Assembly: GCA_017428285.1 (NCBI GenBank)
Contig: JAFRRE010000129.1
Span: 1 to 64,000, forward strand
Length of the DNA: 64,000 nucleotides
DNA from: Bacteroidales bacterium
GTDB lineage: Bacteria > Bacteroidota > Bacteroidia > Bacteroidales > F082
Direction: 5' to 3'
A program made the position numbers and the translations under genes. Shown in pieces: positions 42,406-52,368 of this stretch (positions within the stretch are counted from its first letter, which is position 1; every line of letters begins with the position of its first letter). A model generated the notes under the pieces. That model worked only from the letters and a program-made list of their open reading frames with translations. It searched no databases and had not been told where the DNA came from.

Positions 42406-42979
42406 TTTCTCAATTGTATTTGGTTTATTATCAAATCAAGTAACTTTTCAAACAGGAGGGCAGGGCATGCATAGCAATGCCCGGTGCCCGAATACGGGAC
42501 ACCGTTTTGGCCTCCTTTGGCCAATAGGATTGATAATAAAAAGTACTAAAGCGCAGCAAAGCAGTGCTGCACTTACTGGGTTTGAACAGAGAGACGAGCA
42601 GCCGACAATGCCAGCACCCTGTACTCACCCACCGGATGACAACCTTAGATTTCGCCTCGATTGTGAGGCGTTTATGAATAAGACTATTTCGGTTTTTTTT
42701 GTACATAACCGTATATAGTTATACCATTAGACACCACTTTCCACATCCGATTTTCGATGCGAAACCTAGTACTTTATTATTACAAATCCTATATACGGTC
42801 GAATGACCTTTACATTAAGTCACCATATTTCAACAATTTATGTGTTATATATTACAAAAAAAACTCATTTATTATTTCTGATATTCTATCATGATTATTT
42901 GTCGCTGCAAAATTATATAATAGTTTCTTTATTCGCCACTATAATTATTGATTTTTTTTCTTTATCACCCAAAAAAAAT
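42406..42979. other. 574-base region without a convincing gene, rich in hairpins
   Basis: No supported coding sequence. Hairpins: GGGCAT/ATGCCC (42463-42482), CGGTG-CCCG/CGGG-CACCG (42482-42504), GGCC/GGCC near 42510, GCAGC/GCTGC (about 42545-42562), CGCCTC/GAGGCG (42654-42671), and an 11-bp inverted repeat ACCGTATATAG (42708-42718) / CTATATACGGT (42789-42799). The last 180 bases before the C10 gene end are A+T-rich. Could hold the leader of the pseudokinase gene or an unrecognised RNA. Confidence 0.6.
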
Positions 42980-45900
42980 CTATTTCTTCACAAACAACTT
43001 TCTCAAGCTACCATATTTTGATTGTACCAACAAGAGATATACCCCTGCCACATAATCATTCACATCCAATATCAAGGTCTCAACAGCATCAGCTTCAACC
43101 TTATCTACGCTCTGTCCAGTCATATTAAATACCGTCACACTATGGATGCCCTCACCCCTAATATTAAGGATATCATTAGCGGGGTTGGGGAAGATGCTCA
43201 CATAGCTGAAGTTTTCGTCTTCACTCGCAGCGCTTCGGAAACGGACTATGTATGGCTCACCCATTGTGCCGACCATGGCATCCGTCTCATAGTTGAGAGT
43301 CTCTTCTGAACCGCTGTATTCCATACCTGTCTCCATATCATAAAGACTAAAATTTAGGTTAGCAGCATCTTCACCTGTAATAGTGAGAAATGCCATCCAA
43401 CGGTCAATTGGCTCGACGTACATCAGACGAACGCTGCCTCGACACTCGTCAGCGGCGAATGCGGCCAACTCATAATTCTCCGCTCTCAACTCTTCGCCAT
43501 CCAGTTCGATGATGGCCGTCACCGTCATGTTGTGGGGATAGGCATGCATGTCCGGAACCCAGTGGTTATTATCCGCTGTATGGTTGGCTTTCTGTTCCAC
43601 ACCTCTCCCCCCTTCGGGATAAACCAATGTCTTGGGTTGGTTGCTACTCGAATAGTACATCAGTCCCATGCCAGGCTCAATGGTATTGAGAGAGCCATAC
43701 CAACCGTAGTTTGGATAGTAATCCGCATAGCCTTGCTGCGACTTCAGCATGTCGCCTTGAATGGCATTCATCCCTGACAATGCTTCATTTACATCCATGG
43801 CTGTCGACGGCACATATCCCATCCATGTCCATCCATGGCTTAAGGTAATGGGGTGCTGCGAAGGCACCGCTCCCATTCCCGTCATAGCAACCGAACATGG
43901 TGCGTCAGTCTTGATCTTATACGAAGATTCGTTGTTGATGCCGGACAGAGAGCCGTACCAGCCGTAGCCTGCATAATAGACGATGTAGCCGTCGGCCTGC
44001 GATCGGATGCTGATACCATTGCCATCTAGGCCGTCCTGAAGCATCCCTAGGCCTTCAATACCTTCCTGCTCGATGTAGGTACTCCACCAGTTCCAACCGC
44101 TAGTAAAGCTGATGGTCTGGGTAACAGGCGTTCCTATCTGCACACTCACAACATTCGACGGATCCGACTCTCCTCCAAAGTAGTTGGTCGTGACTTGGTA
44201 GTCGTATATGCCATCAGGAAGGTTGCTATCAGTGTATGTATTGTCAGTCAGGTTAGTGGCCACGGCGTTGCCGTTGCGGTAAAGGTTGTAGGTGTACGTG
44301 CCGTCTGTGAGGTAGGTCTTGATGAGCCAAGAGCGGTTATTCAAACGGCTCCAGCTGCTTACACCAGATTGAGAATATAAAGAAGCATCTGAAACATTGA
44401 CTCCTGAATAGGAACAATATGATGCAGGCTTGTAAACATCTGAATAAAAAACAACCCATAAGTCCTGAGTGTAATCGATAGGAACAGGCTGTGTGAAAAC
44501 TATATCTTGCCAACTGCCAGCAGTAGCTGTATAATTCTGCTGATAAACGAATTCAGTTATGGAGGCAACGTTACCCTTGTAGATTCCCACCGTATATTCT
44601 CCTGCACGACGTGAATAAAAAGAGACTTTTTCAATAGTCATTCCAGCATTTGCCATCAATACGGAAACAGAATAACGCTGCGCCCAATAAGTCCTATCGC
44701 CTTGTGTGTTTGCCCCAGCGCCCGATGTGCTTGGCTCATCTAACCCATAGTGCAATATAGAGGATTCAGTGTTTGGGGTTTGCCACGAAAGACTGACATC
44801 GTGGCCATTAGTATTTGCCACCATGTTGGTTGGAATTGGCCCCGAAAAATGGATTTCAGCAAATGCTTTGCTTGACTTCAATGACATTGTGCCATCGTTT
44901 TTCACACTTTTTACATAATAAAAATGGGTACCGTAATTGACATTGTGGTCTGTATAACTGGAATTGTTCAAATGTGCGGCCACCAAATCTCCATCTCGAT
45001 AAAGCCTATAATGAGACGCTCCCGAGACTGGCGACCAATTGATGATTACGTTTTGTCCACTGACCGATGTAGAAATATTGTTCGGAGGGGCGATGGAAGG
45101 AGTGTTAGGGTAGCTTCCAAATACGGCACCATTCAGGTAATTCATATCATAACTCGGGTGAATGGCTCCAATAGCATAATAGCCATCGTAATTGCCTCCC
45201 CACCCCAAGACAAAATGGAAATAGTCGTACTCATCGTACCCGTCACAAATGAAAATATGTCCTACGTCAGTTTGCTGATTTTTACCACGATAGATCACTG
45301 GATGTTCAAGATCTAAATCGCTTTTGAGCATAGCTATCCATTGGGCATCAGTATAATTAATCTTGCGAAGATAGTGGGAATTATGAGTATAGTTGAAATA
45401 TGTCCATAATGCAGTGTCGACATCCGGAGGATTGGTGCCGCTGGCCGTGTCGCCATAATTGATGTCCACAGAGACCCCACAATGATAAAGAAGTGTAGCA
45501 ACAGCCGAGGCTTCGGCATCTGAATATCCATGGAAATAGTCGTTAAGCATATTGTCCCAGTCATAGACCGTTTCACCGAAGTTGGCGTATTGGACTCCGA
45601 ATTCTGGATGAGCATGGGGAGTGTAGGAATGTTCCCCAATACCTCTGATAGGATGCTCCCAGTATTTTAGAAACTGAGCCATCGCCACTGATCCACATCC
45701 CCCGACGCAATGCCCCCCTGGGCCTTTGGGAGCTTCTGGACATAAATTATTGAAAGGAACCCGTTTGTGACTCCATTTGGTTCGAATTAAAGGACTCACC
45801 ACCGTCCTTGACTTGGGTTCCAAACCTCTTCCATTAATCAAGTCGTTCCACTTCGAAAGGATTTCCTCAGTGGCAGCCAAACGGTCTGTCTTAACCAAGG

Positions 45901-46249
45901 CAATTTGATCGTCGTATGATTTCAACCAATCTCTAACTTCGTTACACATTTCTTCATTGCCAAACCCTCCATTGGTTGAATACCCCAACACAGGATGCAC
46001 TGCATCGTCACCAGCGATGATGACAAAGCATCGCTCATTACCAAAGACATAGAAATTCGGGAAAGATGCTTTTTCGGCGAAGTCGATCAGATGAATTTGC
46101 GGAACGCCTTCCACCTTGGAATTGAGGAAGGACTGTGCTACACGCTGGGCTGTTTGCACAGTCACGTTTTCGGCAAACACCAAGGTAGCCATACTTATGA
46201 ACAAGGCTGTAAGTGCGACAATGATGTTGTGTCTTCTCAAATTTTTCAT
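42980..46249 (-). CDS. C10 peptidase, T9SS cargo
   Basis: A protein of about 1089 residues. Signal peptide KNLRRHNIIVALTALFISMATLVFA; ATG 46249 chosen. The Spi-type propeptide (NVTVQTAQRVAQSFLNSK... CFVIIAGDD) is followed by the C10 domain with catalytic Cys in VGGCGSVAMAQFLKYW and His in VGHIFICDGYD. Fibronectin-like domains and repeated ITFSSGWNWWS-type (SFTSGWNWWSTYI; ITLSHGWTWMGYV) modules follow, then a T9SS sorting domain (VSIFPNPANDILNIRGEGIH... YGSLRKLFVKK). C10 enzymes are secreted cysteine proteases with streptopain-like folds. Tandem paralogue of the gene upstream, 27 bases from its stop. Confidence 0.93.
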   Translation of the reverse strand: MKNLRRHNIIVALTALFISMATLVFAENVTVQTAQRVAQSFLNSKVEGVPQIHLIDFAEKASFPNFYVFGNERCFVIIAGDDAVHPVLGYSTNGGFGNEEMCNEVRDWLKSYDDQIALVKTDRLAATEEILSKWNDLINGRGLEPKSRTVVSPLIRTKWSHKRVPFNNLCPEAPKGPGGHCVGGCGSVAMAQFLKYWEHPIRGIGEHSYTPHAHPEFGVQYANFGETVYDWDNMLNDYFHGYSDAEASAVATLLYHCGVSVDINYGDTASGTNPPDVDTALWTYFNYTHNSHYLRKINYTDAQWIAMLKSDLDLEHPVIYRGKNQQTDVGHIFICDGYDEYDYFHFVLGWGGNYDGYYAIGAIHPSYDMNYLNGAVFGSYPNTPSIAPPNNISTSVSGQNVIINWSPVSGASHYRLYRDGDLVAAHLNNSSYTDHNVNYGTHFYYVKSVKNDGTMSLKSSKAFAEIHFSGPIPTNMVANTNGHDVSLSWQTPNTESSILHYGLDEPSTSGAGANTQGDRTYWAQRYSVSVLMANAGMTIEKVSFYSRRAGEYTVGIYKGNVASITEFVYQQNYTATAGSWQDIVFTQPVPIDYTQDLWVVFYSDVYKPASYCSYSGVNVSDASLYSQSGVSSWSRLNNRSWLIKTYLTDGTYTYNLYRNGNAVATNLTDNTYTDSNLPDGIYDYQVTTNYFGGESDPSNVVSVQIGTPVTQTISFTSGWNWWSTYIEQEGIEGLGMLQDGLDGNGISIRSQADGYIVYYAGYGWYGSLSGINNESSYKIKTDAPCSVAMTGMGAVPSQHPITLSHGWTWMGYVPSTAMDVNEALSGMNAIQGDMLKSQQGYADYYPNYGWYGSLNTIEPGMGLMYYSSSNQPKTLVYPEGGRGVEQKANHTADNNHWVPDMHAYPHNMTVTAIIELDGEELRAENYELAAFAADECRGSVRLMYVEPIDRWMAFLTITGEDAANLNFSLYDMETGMEYSGSEETLNYETDAMVGTMGEPYIVRFRSAASEDENFSYVSIFPNPANDILNIRGEGIHSVTVFNMTGQSVDKVEADAVETLILDVNDYVAGVYLLLVQSKYGSLRKLFVKK

Positions 46250-46276
46250 TATATTGAAATTCAACCTATTGGTTAT

Positions 46277-49200
46277 CTATTCCTTAACGAAACACTCCAT
46301 AAACAAGTCGTTTTCAGTGTAGATACGTAATATATATAAAGCCGATTCGTAACCATTTACATCAATTCGTATCTCCTCCTGTCCTTCTACTTCCCTGTCT
46401 TCCACCATCTGCCCAATCACATTGTACATAGTCACTCTTCTGATGCCCTCGCCTTTGATGGTAAGTACTTCATTGACGGGATTAGGAAAAATCTCTAATG
46501 GCGTAGTACTTTCTTCAACTCCGTCATAGTAAATGAAATTGGCCACCAAATGGCGCGGCTCTGTAACAGTGAATTGAATTGTCGGATTATTTGAGATAGC
46601 ATTGCCGTTCTCCATCCAATTGAGGAAATTATAGTTCTCGTTTGGAATGGCATTCAAGATGCAGGTTTCTCCACATTGGTAAACGCCCGCTCCTGTTACT
46701 ATGCCTACGCCTTCGGGATTGGTTTCGGCAGTGATTTCGTATGATTCTCTTGTGAAGTTGGCGACAAGATTGCGGTCGCTGGTCACAGTAAAGCTGTAGT
46801 TTGCTTGTGAAGAAGCTACATTCCCGTTCTCCATCCATCTGTCAAAGGCATAGCAGGCATCGGCCGTGGCGTGTACGGTGCAGGTCTGCCCATAGGTGAA
46901 TATCCCGCCACCGCTGACGGTACCGCCCTCAATCGGGCAGGCCGCTACGGTTACAGTATAGGTTTGTGCCGTAAAATGCGCAACGTAGGTCGCCGACTCG
47001 GTGACTGTAAAAGAAAAGCTGGAATTTTCAGAAACTTGCACCCCGTTCTTCATCCATCTTTGGAAGTTGTAGCCTGCATTGGCCGTAGCAATCAGTGTAC
47101 AGGTCTCACCATAGTTATAGCCACCTGCACCCGTTACCATTCCTCCCCCAATTGGGTCGGCTATCGCGGTGATAACATAGGCTTGCATGGTGAAGTTGGC
47201 CACAAGCGTGCGGTTGCTCGTCACCGTGAATGCATAAGGGTTATCGATCGAGACCGAGTTCCCATTCTCCGTCCAATTGACAAAACTGTAGCCCGCGTTG
47301 GCTGTTGCCATTACGGTGCAGTTGTCTTCATAATGGAAGGCTCCGCCGCCCGTCAACGTACCTCCGTTGGAAGGATTGGCTGAAACAGAGATGACATAGC
47401 TGTCCAGATGGAAATGCGCCACAAGGTTGCGATTGCCTGTTACAATAAAGGTATAATTAGCATTGGTCGAAACCTCATTGCCATTCTCCGTCCAGTTAAT
47501 GAAGGTGTAGCCTGGGTTAGATGTTGCCATTACACTGCAGTTGTCTCCATGATGGAAGGCTCCGCCGCCCGTCACCATGCCTCCAGTAGAAGGATTTGCT
47601 GAAACAGAGATGGCATAGCTCTGTAGTTGGAAGTGCGCCACAAGGTCGCGGTCGCCCGTCACAGTGAAGGTATAGTTGGCATCCGTTGAAACCACGTTGC
47701 CGTTCTCCGTCCAATTTAGAAAGGTGTAGCCTGTGTTGAGTGTGGCGATTACGGTGCAGCTTTGGTTATAGTTGTAGGTGCCGCCGCCAGTGACCGTGCC
47801 GCCGTTGCTTGGATTTGCCGACACCGAAACCGAGTATGTGGGATTGCCGACCTGCACATGGACCGTATTCGACGGGTCGGATTCGCCGCCGAAGTAGTTG
47901 GTGGTGACATGGTAGTCGTAAAAGCCGTCAGGCAGGTTGCTGTCGGTGCAGGTGCTCCCAGTCAAGTTGCTGGCAACGACATTACCATTGCGGTAAAGGT
48001 TGTATGTATATGTGCCGTCGGTAAGGTAGGTTTTAATCATACAAGAATAAGAGGGTCCAAAAGCTCTCCAAATAATACCATACAGATTGGAATACAAAGC
48101 TGCATTTTCTTTATCTGGCAAATTATAATCGCAAAGCGGTGCTGGATAACCAATATTGGAATAAAAAACAACCCACAAATCCTGTGTATAATCGATTGAC
48201 ACAGGTTCGGGAAAGACAATGTCATGCCAACTTTCAGCCGCAGCGTTGAAACTCTGTTGAAACAACAATTCATTCGGATTGTTTTCCTCTCCCATATAAA
48301 TAAACAAGGTATAATTACCTGCGTAATAAAAAAAAGACGACACCTTTTCAATAGCCATGCCTGCATATTCACTTATTGTTGACGCTGGATAACGTTGCCC
48401 CCAATACGTACCATCTGGATAGCCTCTTTTATCTGTACAAGCACCTGTTCCATATTGAAGTATAGCGGTTTCAGCATTCGGTGTTTGCCATGAAAGATTG
48501 ACATTTTGACTGTTGGCTGTAGCCTGTAGATTACTCGGAACGGGACCCGTAAAATGCAAATCAACAGTAGCGATGTTCGACCTTAAAGACATGGTACCGT
48601 CTGATTTCACGCTTTTTACGTAATAAGTGTGCGAACCATAGCTGGCATTGCTGTCTGTATAGCTGGTGCTGGTCAAGTTGTTGGCAATCAAATCACCATC
48701 AAGATATACCTTGTAATACGCGGAACTGGGTACAGGTGACCAACTAATATTGACGGTTCTGCCATTGACAGTAGTAACCACATTGGAAGGTGGATTGATC
48801 GAGGTCTCATTGGGATGGCATCCAAACATGGCAGCATTACCGTATGTGTAATTCGTAGAGCCTTGATGCAAGTCTGCAATGGTGTAGTAGCCGTCAAATC
48901 GACCACCAATAACGCCCCATTCAAAATGGAAGAAGTCATTTTCGTCATAGCCGTCGCAAACAAAAATATGTGCATTGGTCCCTTGATTATCACTACACGC
49001 ACGATATAACAAAGGTTGAAGATTGTCCAAATCATTCTTTAGCATCGAAATCCATTGGGTGTTTGAATAGCTTAATTTAAACACGTAACTAGTAGTGGAG
49101 GCATAATCAAAATAGTATCTCATAGCGCTGTCAAGTATTGGAGCAGCAACATTGCTTGTATCCGGGCCATAGTCCATATTGACAGACACACCGCAATGAT

Positions 49201-49936
49201 ATACCAAAGTGGCGACGGCTAAAGCTTCGTCACTTGAATAGCCTCGAGTATAAAGGTTTTTGATATTATCCCAATCGTAAGTAGTTTCGCTGAAATTGAC
49301 AGATAAAGTATCATATTCTGGATGGCTGTGAGGGAGATAGGAATGAGAGCCAACACCTCTGACAGGATGTTCCCAATAGTTCATAATTTGAGCCATGGCG
49401 ATGGCACCGCAACCCGCAGCACAATGATTGCCATTACCATATATCGGACACAAGTTGTTAAATGGAAGTTTTTGACTCCATTTCGTGCGTATCAAAGGCT
49501 TCACAAAACTCCTCGACTTTGGTTCCAAACCTCTGCCGTTTAATAGGTTATCCCATTCTTTTCGAATTACCATTGTAGCCTCCAACCTACTTTCCTTGAC
49601 GAAGGCAATCCCATCATCGTAGGCTTTCAGCCAATCCATAATGACTTCTGGCATCGCGTCTTCTCCGAATCCTCCTTCCATCGAATACCCCAACACAGGC
49701 TGCACACAATCATCACCAGCAATGATGACAAAGCAATGCTCGTTGCCAAAGACATAAAAATTGGGAAATGAAGCCTTTTCAGCAAAATCAATTAGATGAA
49801 TCTGTGGGTTGCCTTCCATCTTGGAGTTAAGGAAGGATTGGGCGGCTCGTTGTGCGGTTTGGACGGTTACATTCTCCGAAAACGCGGGCATCACCGCCAT
49901 CAAAAACGCTACTAATGTTAGGAATAGTTTTTTCAT
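46277..49936 (-). CDS. C10 peptidase with six InlB-type repeats, T9SS cargo
   Basis: A 1219-residue protein. Signal peptide KKLFLTLVAFLMAVMPAFS; Spi propeptide nearly identical to the downstream paralogue (FAEKASFPNFYVFGNEHC); catalytic Cys in AAGCGAIAMAQIMNYW and His in NAHIFVCDGYD. Six copies of an approximately 73-residue divergent InlB-B repeat follow (VSANPSNGGTVTGGGTY... NWTENGN... VAHF), then a T9SS sorting domain (LEIFPNPVNEVLTIKGEGIR). The repeats probably extend the enzyme from the surface or bind a target. An intrinsic-terminator-like hairpin lies 32-68 bases upstream of the ATG, with no obvious promoter box between. Confidence 0.93.
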   Translation of the reverse strand: MKKLFLTLVAFLMAVMPAFSENVTVQTAQRAAQSFLNSKMEGNPQIHLIDFAEKASFPNFYVFGNEHCFVIIAGDDCVQPVLGYSMEGGFGEDAMPEVIMDWLKAYDDGIAFVKESRLEATMVIRKEWDNLLNGRGLEPKSRSFVKPLIRTKWSQKLPFNNLCPIYGNGNHCAAGCGAIAMAQIMNYWEHPVRGVGSHSYLPHSHPEYDTLSVNFSETTYDWDNIKNLYTRGYSSDEALAVATLVYHCGVSVNMDYGPDTSNVAAPILDSAMRYYFDYASTTSYVFKLSYSNTQWISMLKNDLDNLQPLLYRACSDNQGTNAHIFVCDGYDENDFFHFEWGVIGGRFDGYYTIADLHQGSTNYTYGNAAMFGCHPNETSINPPSNVVTTVNGRTVNISWSPVPSSAYYKVYLDGDLIANNLTSTSYTDSNASYGSHTYYVKSVKSDGTMSLRSNIATVDLHFTGPVPSNLQATANSQNVNLSWQTPNAETAILQYGTGACTDKRGYPDGTYWGQRYPASTISEYAGMAIEKVSSFFYYAGNYTLFIYMGEENNPNELLFQQSFNAAAESWHDIVFPEPVSIDYTQDLWVVFYSNIGYPAPLCDYNLPDKENAALYSNLYGIIWRAFGPSYSCMIKTYLTDGTYTYNLYRNGNVVASNLTGSTCTDSNLPDGFYDYHVTTNYFGGESDPSNTVHVQVGNPTYSVSVSANPSNGGTVTGGGTYNYNQSCTVIATLNTGYTFLNWTENGNVVSTDANYTFTVTGDRDLVAHFQLQSYAISVSANPSTGGMVTGGGAFHHGDNCSVMATSNPGYTFINWTENGNEVSTNANYTFIVTGNRNLVAHFHLDSYVISVSANPSNGGTLTGGGAFHYEDNCTVMATANAGYSFVNWTENGNSVSIDNPYAFTVTSNRTLVANFTMQAYVITAIADPIGGGMVTGAGGYNYGETCTLIATANAGYNFQRWMKNGVQVSENSSFSFTVTESATYVAHFTAQTYTVTVAACPIEGGTVSGGGIFTYGQTCTVHATADACYAFDRWMENGNVASSQANYSFTVTSDRNLVANFTRESYEITAETNPEGVGIVTGAGVYQCGETCILNAIPNENYNFLNWMENGNAISNNPTIQFTVTEPRHLVANFIYYDGVEESTTPLEIFPNPVNEVLTIKGEGIRRVTMYNVIGQMVEDREVEGQEEIRIDVNGYESALYILRIYTENDLFMECFVKE
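46530..47845. repeat. Six 219-bp coding repeats (InlB-B-like)
   Basis: Protein units start YSVSVSANPS, YAISVSANPS, YVISVSANPS, YVITAIADPI, YTVTVAACPI and YEITAETNPE. The first three are nearly identical, the last three diverged, suggesting recent duplication at the N-terminal end of the array. Confidence 0.88.
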
Positions 49937-49967
49937 AATACGTTATTTTACATTGTTTAATTCTTTC

Positions 49968-50004
49968 AAAAAGAGGATGGCCAACTAGGTTGTTGGCCGT
50001 CCTC
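49968..50004 (-). terminator. Intrinsic terminator before the C10 pair
   Basis: GAGGATGGCCAAC (49973-49985) pairs with GTTGGCCGTCCTC (49992-50004). On the minus strand the hairpin is followed by TTTTT (49972-49968). It ends the upstream lipoprotein transcript or attenuates the C10 genes. Confidence 0.8.
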
Positions 50005-50060
50005 AAACGATTGCAATTTGATTAAGCTGATTCATGATTTGAATTTGGAAACTCATGAAG

Positions 50061-50447
50061 TCATTCCGTCACTGTAACTTTACAATAATCCGATTCTCCT
50101 TGATATGTTGCTGTGATTCTGCATTTTCCGGGAGAAATAGCTTTAACACGGCCATATTTACCAACTTTCTCCACGGTTGCTATTTCAGGGTGATCCGAAT
50201 CCCAAGAATCCACTTCTAAAACATCTTGGTTATTAAAAACATAAGAAACACCGTCTGTACGACCACACCACAAAGATAAGGAATCGCCTACTTTCAATTC
50301 GATTTCATCCATGTTTATCACCGGCTTTGGATTGGAAATATAGGGCGTACCGTTAGGTCCCGATTCCGTTTTGCAACATGATGTTGTTCCGATACCTGCA
50401 AAAACCAGCAGCACAGCCGCTGCAATTGTTCTGAATATTCTGTTCAT
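50061..50447 (-). CDS. Small lipoprotein with bacterial Ig-like (Big_2) fold
   Basis: A 128-residue lipoprotein (signal NRIFRTIAAAVLLVFAGIGTTSCC). The mature part has a Big_2-like pattern: DEIELKVGDSLSLW... HPEIATVEKVGKYGRVKAISPGKCRITATYQG... KVTVTE. It precedes two C10 peptidase genes. In other Bacteroidales, small lipoproteins next to C10 genes can be protease inhibitors, but those have Spi-like folds, so that role is only a possibility here. Confidence 0.75.
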   Translation of the reverse strand: MNRIFRTIAAAVLLVFAGIGTTSCCKTESGPNGTPYISNPKPVINMDEIELKVGDSLSLWCGRTDGVSYVFNNQDVLEVDSWDSDHPEIATVEKVGKYGRVKAISPGKCRITATYQGESDYCKVTVTE

Positions 50448-50489
50448 AAGTTTAATAATTTGATTTGTTAATTAATTGATTGATTGTTA

Positions 50490-51647
50490 TTAGTTTCCGT
50501 TTTCTAAAATTTTGTCCAATGCGACACTGATGGCCATTTCTAATTGGTTGTCGGTACCACTATTCCATAAAGTCTGGTCGAATAGGCACTCTATATCGGG
50601 TTCAGTTCCATGACCTTCATAGATGGTGCCATCAACATCTTCAAAGAGTTTTTGTGCTGCCGTTATGGTGTATCCATTGCCTTTTCTTTCAACAATTGGC
50701 CCAGTAGCACCAAAAGTTCTTTCTCCAACTACATAGCAATTTGGCAAATGCTTTAACGCAATTGGTCCAACTTCTCCCATGCTAACAGAATTAACATCTG
50801 CCAAAACAATTATTGGAATCTCTCTTTGTCGACTAACCGATGACGGATGAATAATCCATGGCATTTTTGCTGACAAGTCAAATTTGCCTAACCCTAATTT
50901 CGTCTGAGTGTACCCGATTAATATAGGCTCTGTCGTAAAACAAGATAGCATTGGCACGAGATTCTTAGCATCTCCCCCAAGATTGTCTCGAACATCAATA
51001 ATGGCCGCTTTGATATTCTCCATAGCAACTAATTGCCTAAAATGGCCAAATGCTCCAATTGTATCAAGCGATAATTCACTAAATGTAGGAATATACAAAT
51101 ATGCGATTTTTTGATCCAATATTCCAGAATAAAAAAACCTTGTAATAGTTATTTCCTTTATTGTTTCTTTGACCTTTATTGTTTCTTTGAAAGGAGACGA
51201 TATTGTATCCACCAATCGGCCACATTCCACCAGCTTATTCAGCTGACTTTCGTGCCAAAATTTTCTGTAATGATAATAATCTCTTTTTTCAGCCTCGTCT
51301 TGCCCAGGAGTCAATTCTATGGTATCATTGGTTGAAGGTCTTGCCAAAGTGATTGTCAAATGATGGTCTATCAAAGTAGATGAAAGTTCTCTCCAAGTCG
51401 CTTCCCAAACAGAATCCAGTTCATTTTCCATCTCTTCAAACAAAGGATGATATTTGGTATAGACAGCATCCCAATCGGTTGTGTCAACCGACCAAAACAC
51501 ATAGGTGTCGTTCAATTCGTTCCAAACGGCTTCAAATTGCTGGACATCCGTCGTAATGGATGCGTTTTCGCTTTCTTTATGGCAGGCTGTCAGACCAATT
51601 AGCATGAAAGCTAAAGACAATGTGATGGTTTTAGTTAGTTTTGACAT
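50490..51647 (-). CDS. S41-family peptidase, lipoprotein
   Basis: A 385-residue protein with lipobox LIGLTAC. After an N-terminal helical domain (FEAVWNELNDTYVFWSVDTTDWDAVYTKYHP, a Tricorn/CPP-type start; shown here as a landmark at residues about 38-68), the S41 core has IAYLYIPTFS, AAIIDVRDNLGGD, VLADVNSVSMGEVG (Ser region) and ERTFGATG, with a C-terminal strand ending YEGHGTEPDIECLF. S41 proteases cleave C-terminal tails of envelope proteins. The PDZ domain of typical family members seems reduced or absent. Part of the 54745-42980 run of exported proteins. Confidence 0.85.
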   Translation of the reverse strand: MSKLTKTITLSLAFMLIGLTACHKESENASITTDVQQFEAVWNELNDTYVFWSVDTTDWDAVYTKYHPLFEEMENELDSVWEATWRELSSTLIDHHLTITLARPSTNDTIELTPGQDEAEKRDYYHYRKFWHESQLNKLVECGRLVDTISSPFKETIKVKETIKEITITRFFYSGILDQKIAYLYIPTFSELSLDTIGAFGHFRQLVAMENIKAAIIDVRDNLGGDAKNLVPMLSCFTTEPILIGYTQTKLGLGKFDLSAKMPWIIHPSSVSRQREIPIIVLADVNSVSMGEVGPIALKHLPNCYVVGERTFGATGPIVERKGNGYTITAAQKLFEDVDGTIYEGHGTEPDIECLFDQTLWNSGTDNQLEMAISVALDKILENGN

Positions 51648-51652
51648 GGTTT

Positions 51653-52324
51653 TCAGTTTTTTAATTTACCCAATAATCCAAATTGCATTACGATTGCATT
51701 GTTGCGACTTAGGAAATCTAAAGCTTCAAATTCCTTATACTGTTTGGTTAATGCAAATTCGTAGCGAGCTACTGCAAAGCAAGTCCATTTCGTACCAAGA
51801 TGCCATTTGTATCCCAAGCCACCAATGAGTCCAAACTCCCAACGATTACCTATGCTATTCTTGAAATCATAGTTATCGAAAAATTCAACGACCTTATACC
51901 TATGAAAACCAGAAAAAACACGATAACTACGATAGGAGTCACACCAATAGGCTCCAAAAGCACCTGCATCAACAAAAAACTCACCGTTGTTTCTTTTCGC
52001 AAAGGAATAATCCACCATTATTCTGGATGACAGATACAAATCATTGCATCGGGTTGTTGAGTAATAGGATTTAGTATATAATCTGTATCCCTTCTGCTGG
52101 AAGGACAATCCGCCAGTAATACTCCACCTATCGTTACATTGATAATCCGTCGCAAAATCAATCGTTGGTCCAAAACACCCCGTATAATGATAATAATCGT
52201 ACTTGATGTGATGTAAAAACGGATGATTATAAGCCACACCCACACTACCACCGATGCTCCATTGGGCAAAGGAAGACAACGAGAGCAATGTTGCAATTGC
52301 AAGTAATAACAATGATTTTTTCAT
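51653..52324 (-). CDS. Outer-membrane beta-barrel-like protein
   Basis: A 223-residue protein: signal peptide KKSLLLLAIATLLSLSSFAQ, then amphipathic strands alternating with turns (WSIGGSVGVAYNHPF, WSITGGLSFQQKGYRLYT, FGLIGGLGYKWHLGTKWTC), ending in a porin-like strand. ATG 52324 gives the signal peptide. Family resembles PorT/OmpW-like small barrels. Five bases separate its stop from the preceding S41 gene start in the minus-strand run. Confidence 0.72.
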   Translation of the reverse strand: MKKSLLLLAIATLLSLSSFAQWSIGGSVGVAYNHPFLHHIKYDYYHYTGCFGPTIDFATDYQCNDRWSITGGLSFQQKGYRLYTKSYYSTTRCNDLYLSSRIMVDYSFAKRNNGEFFVDAGAFGAYWCDSYRSYRVFSGFHRYKVVEFFDNYDFKNSIGNRWEFGLIGGLGYKWHLGTKWTCFAVARYEFALTKQYKEFEALDFLSRNNAIVMQFGLLGKLKN

Positions 52325-52368
52325 AATAATATAATTTATTGAATTATAATAATTTATCAAATTTACTA

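Noticed and set aside
42431..42706. 91-codon minus-strand frame upstream of the pseudokinase gene
   Set aside because: Codes through several palindromes, Cys/Arg-rich composition, no promoter or family; treated as non-coding.
42708..42799. Invertible promoter
   Set aside because: The 11-bp inverted repeat is suggestive, but there is no recombinase nearby and no TAnnTTTG box inside, so it is kept only as a structural observation.
46530..47845. CRISPR-like periodic repeats
   Set aside because: The periodicity is 219 bases in a coding frame and reflects protein repeats.
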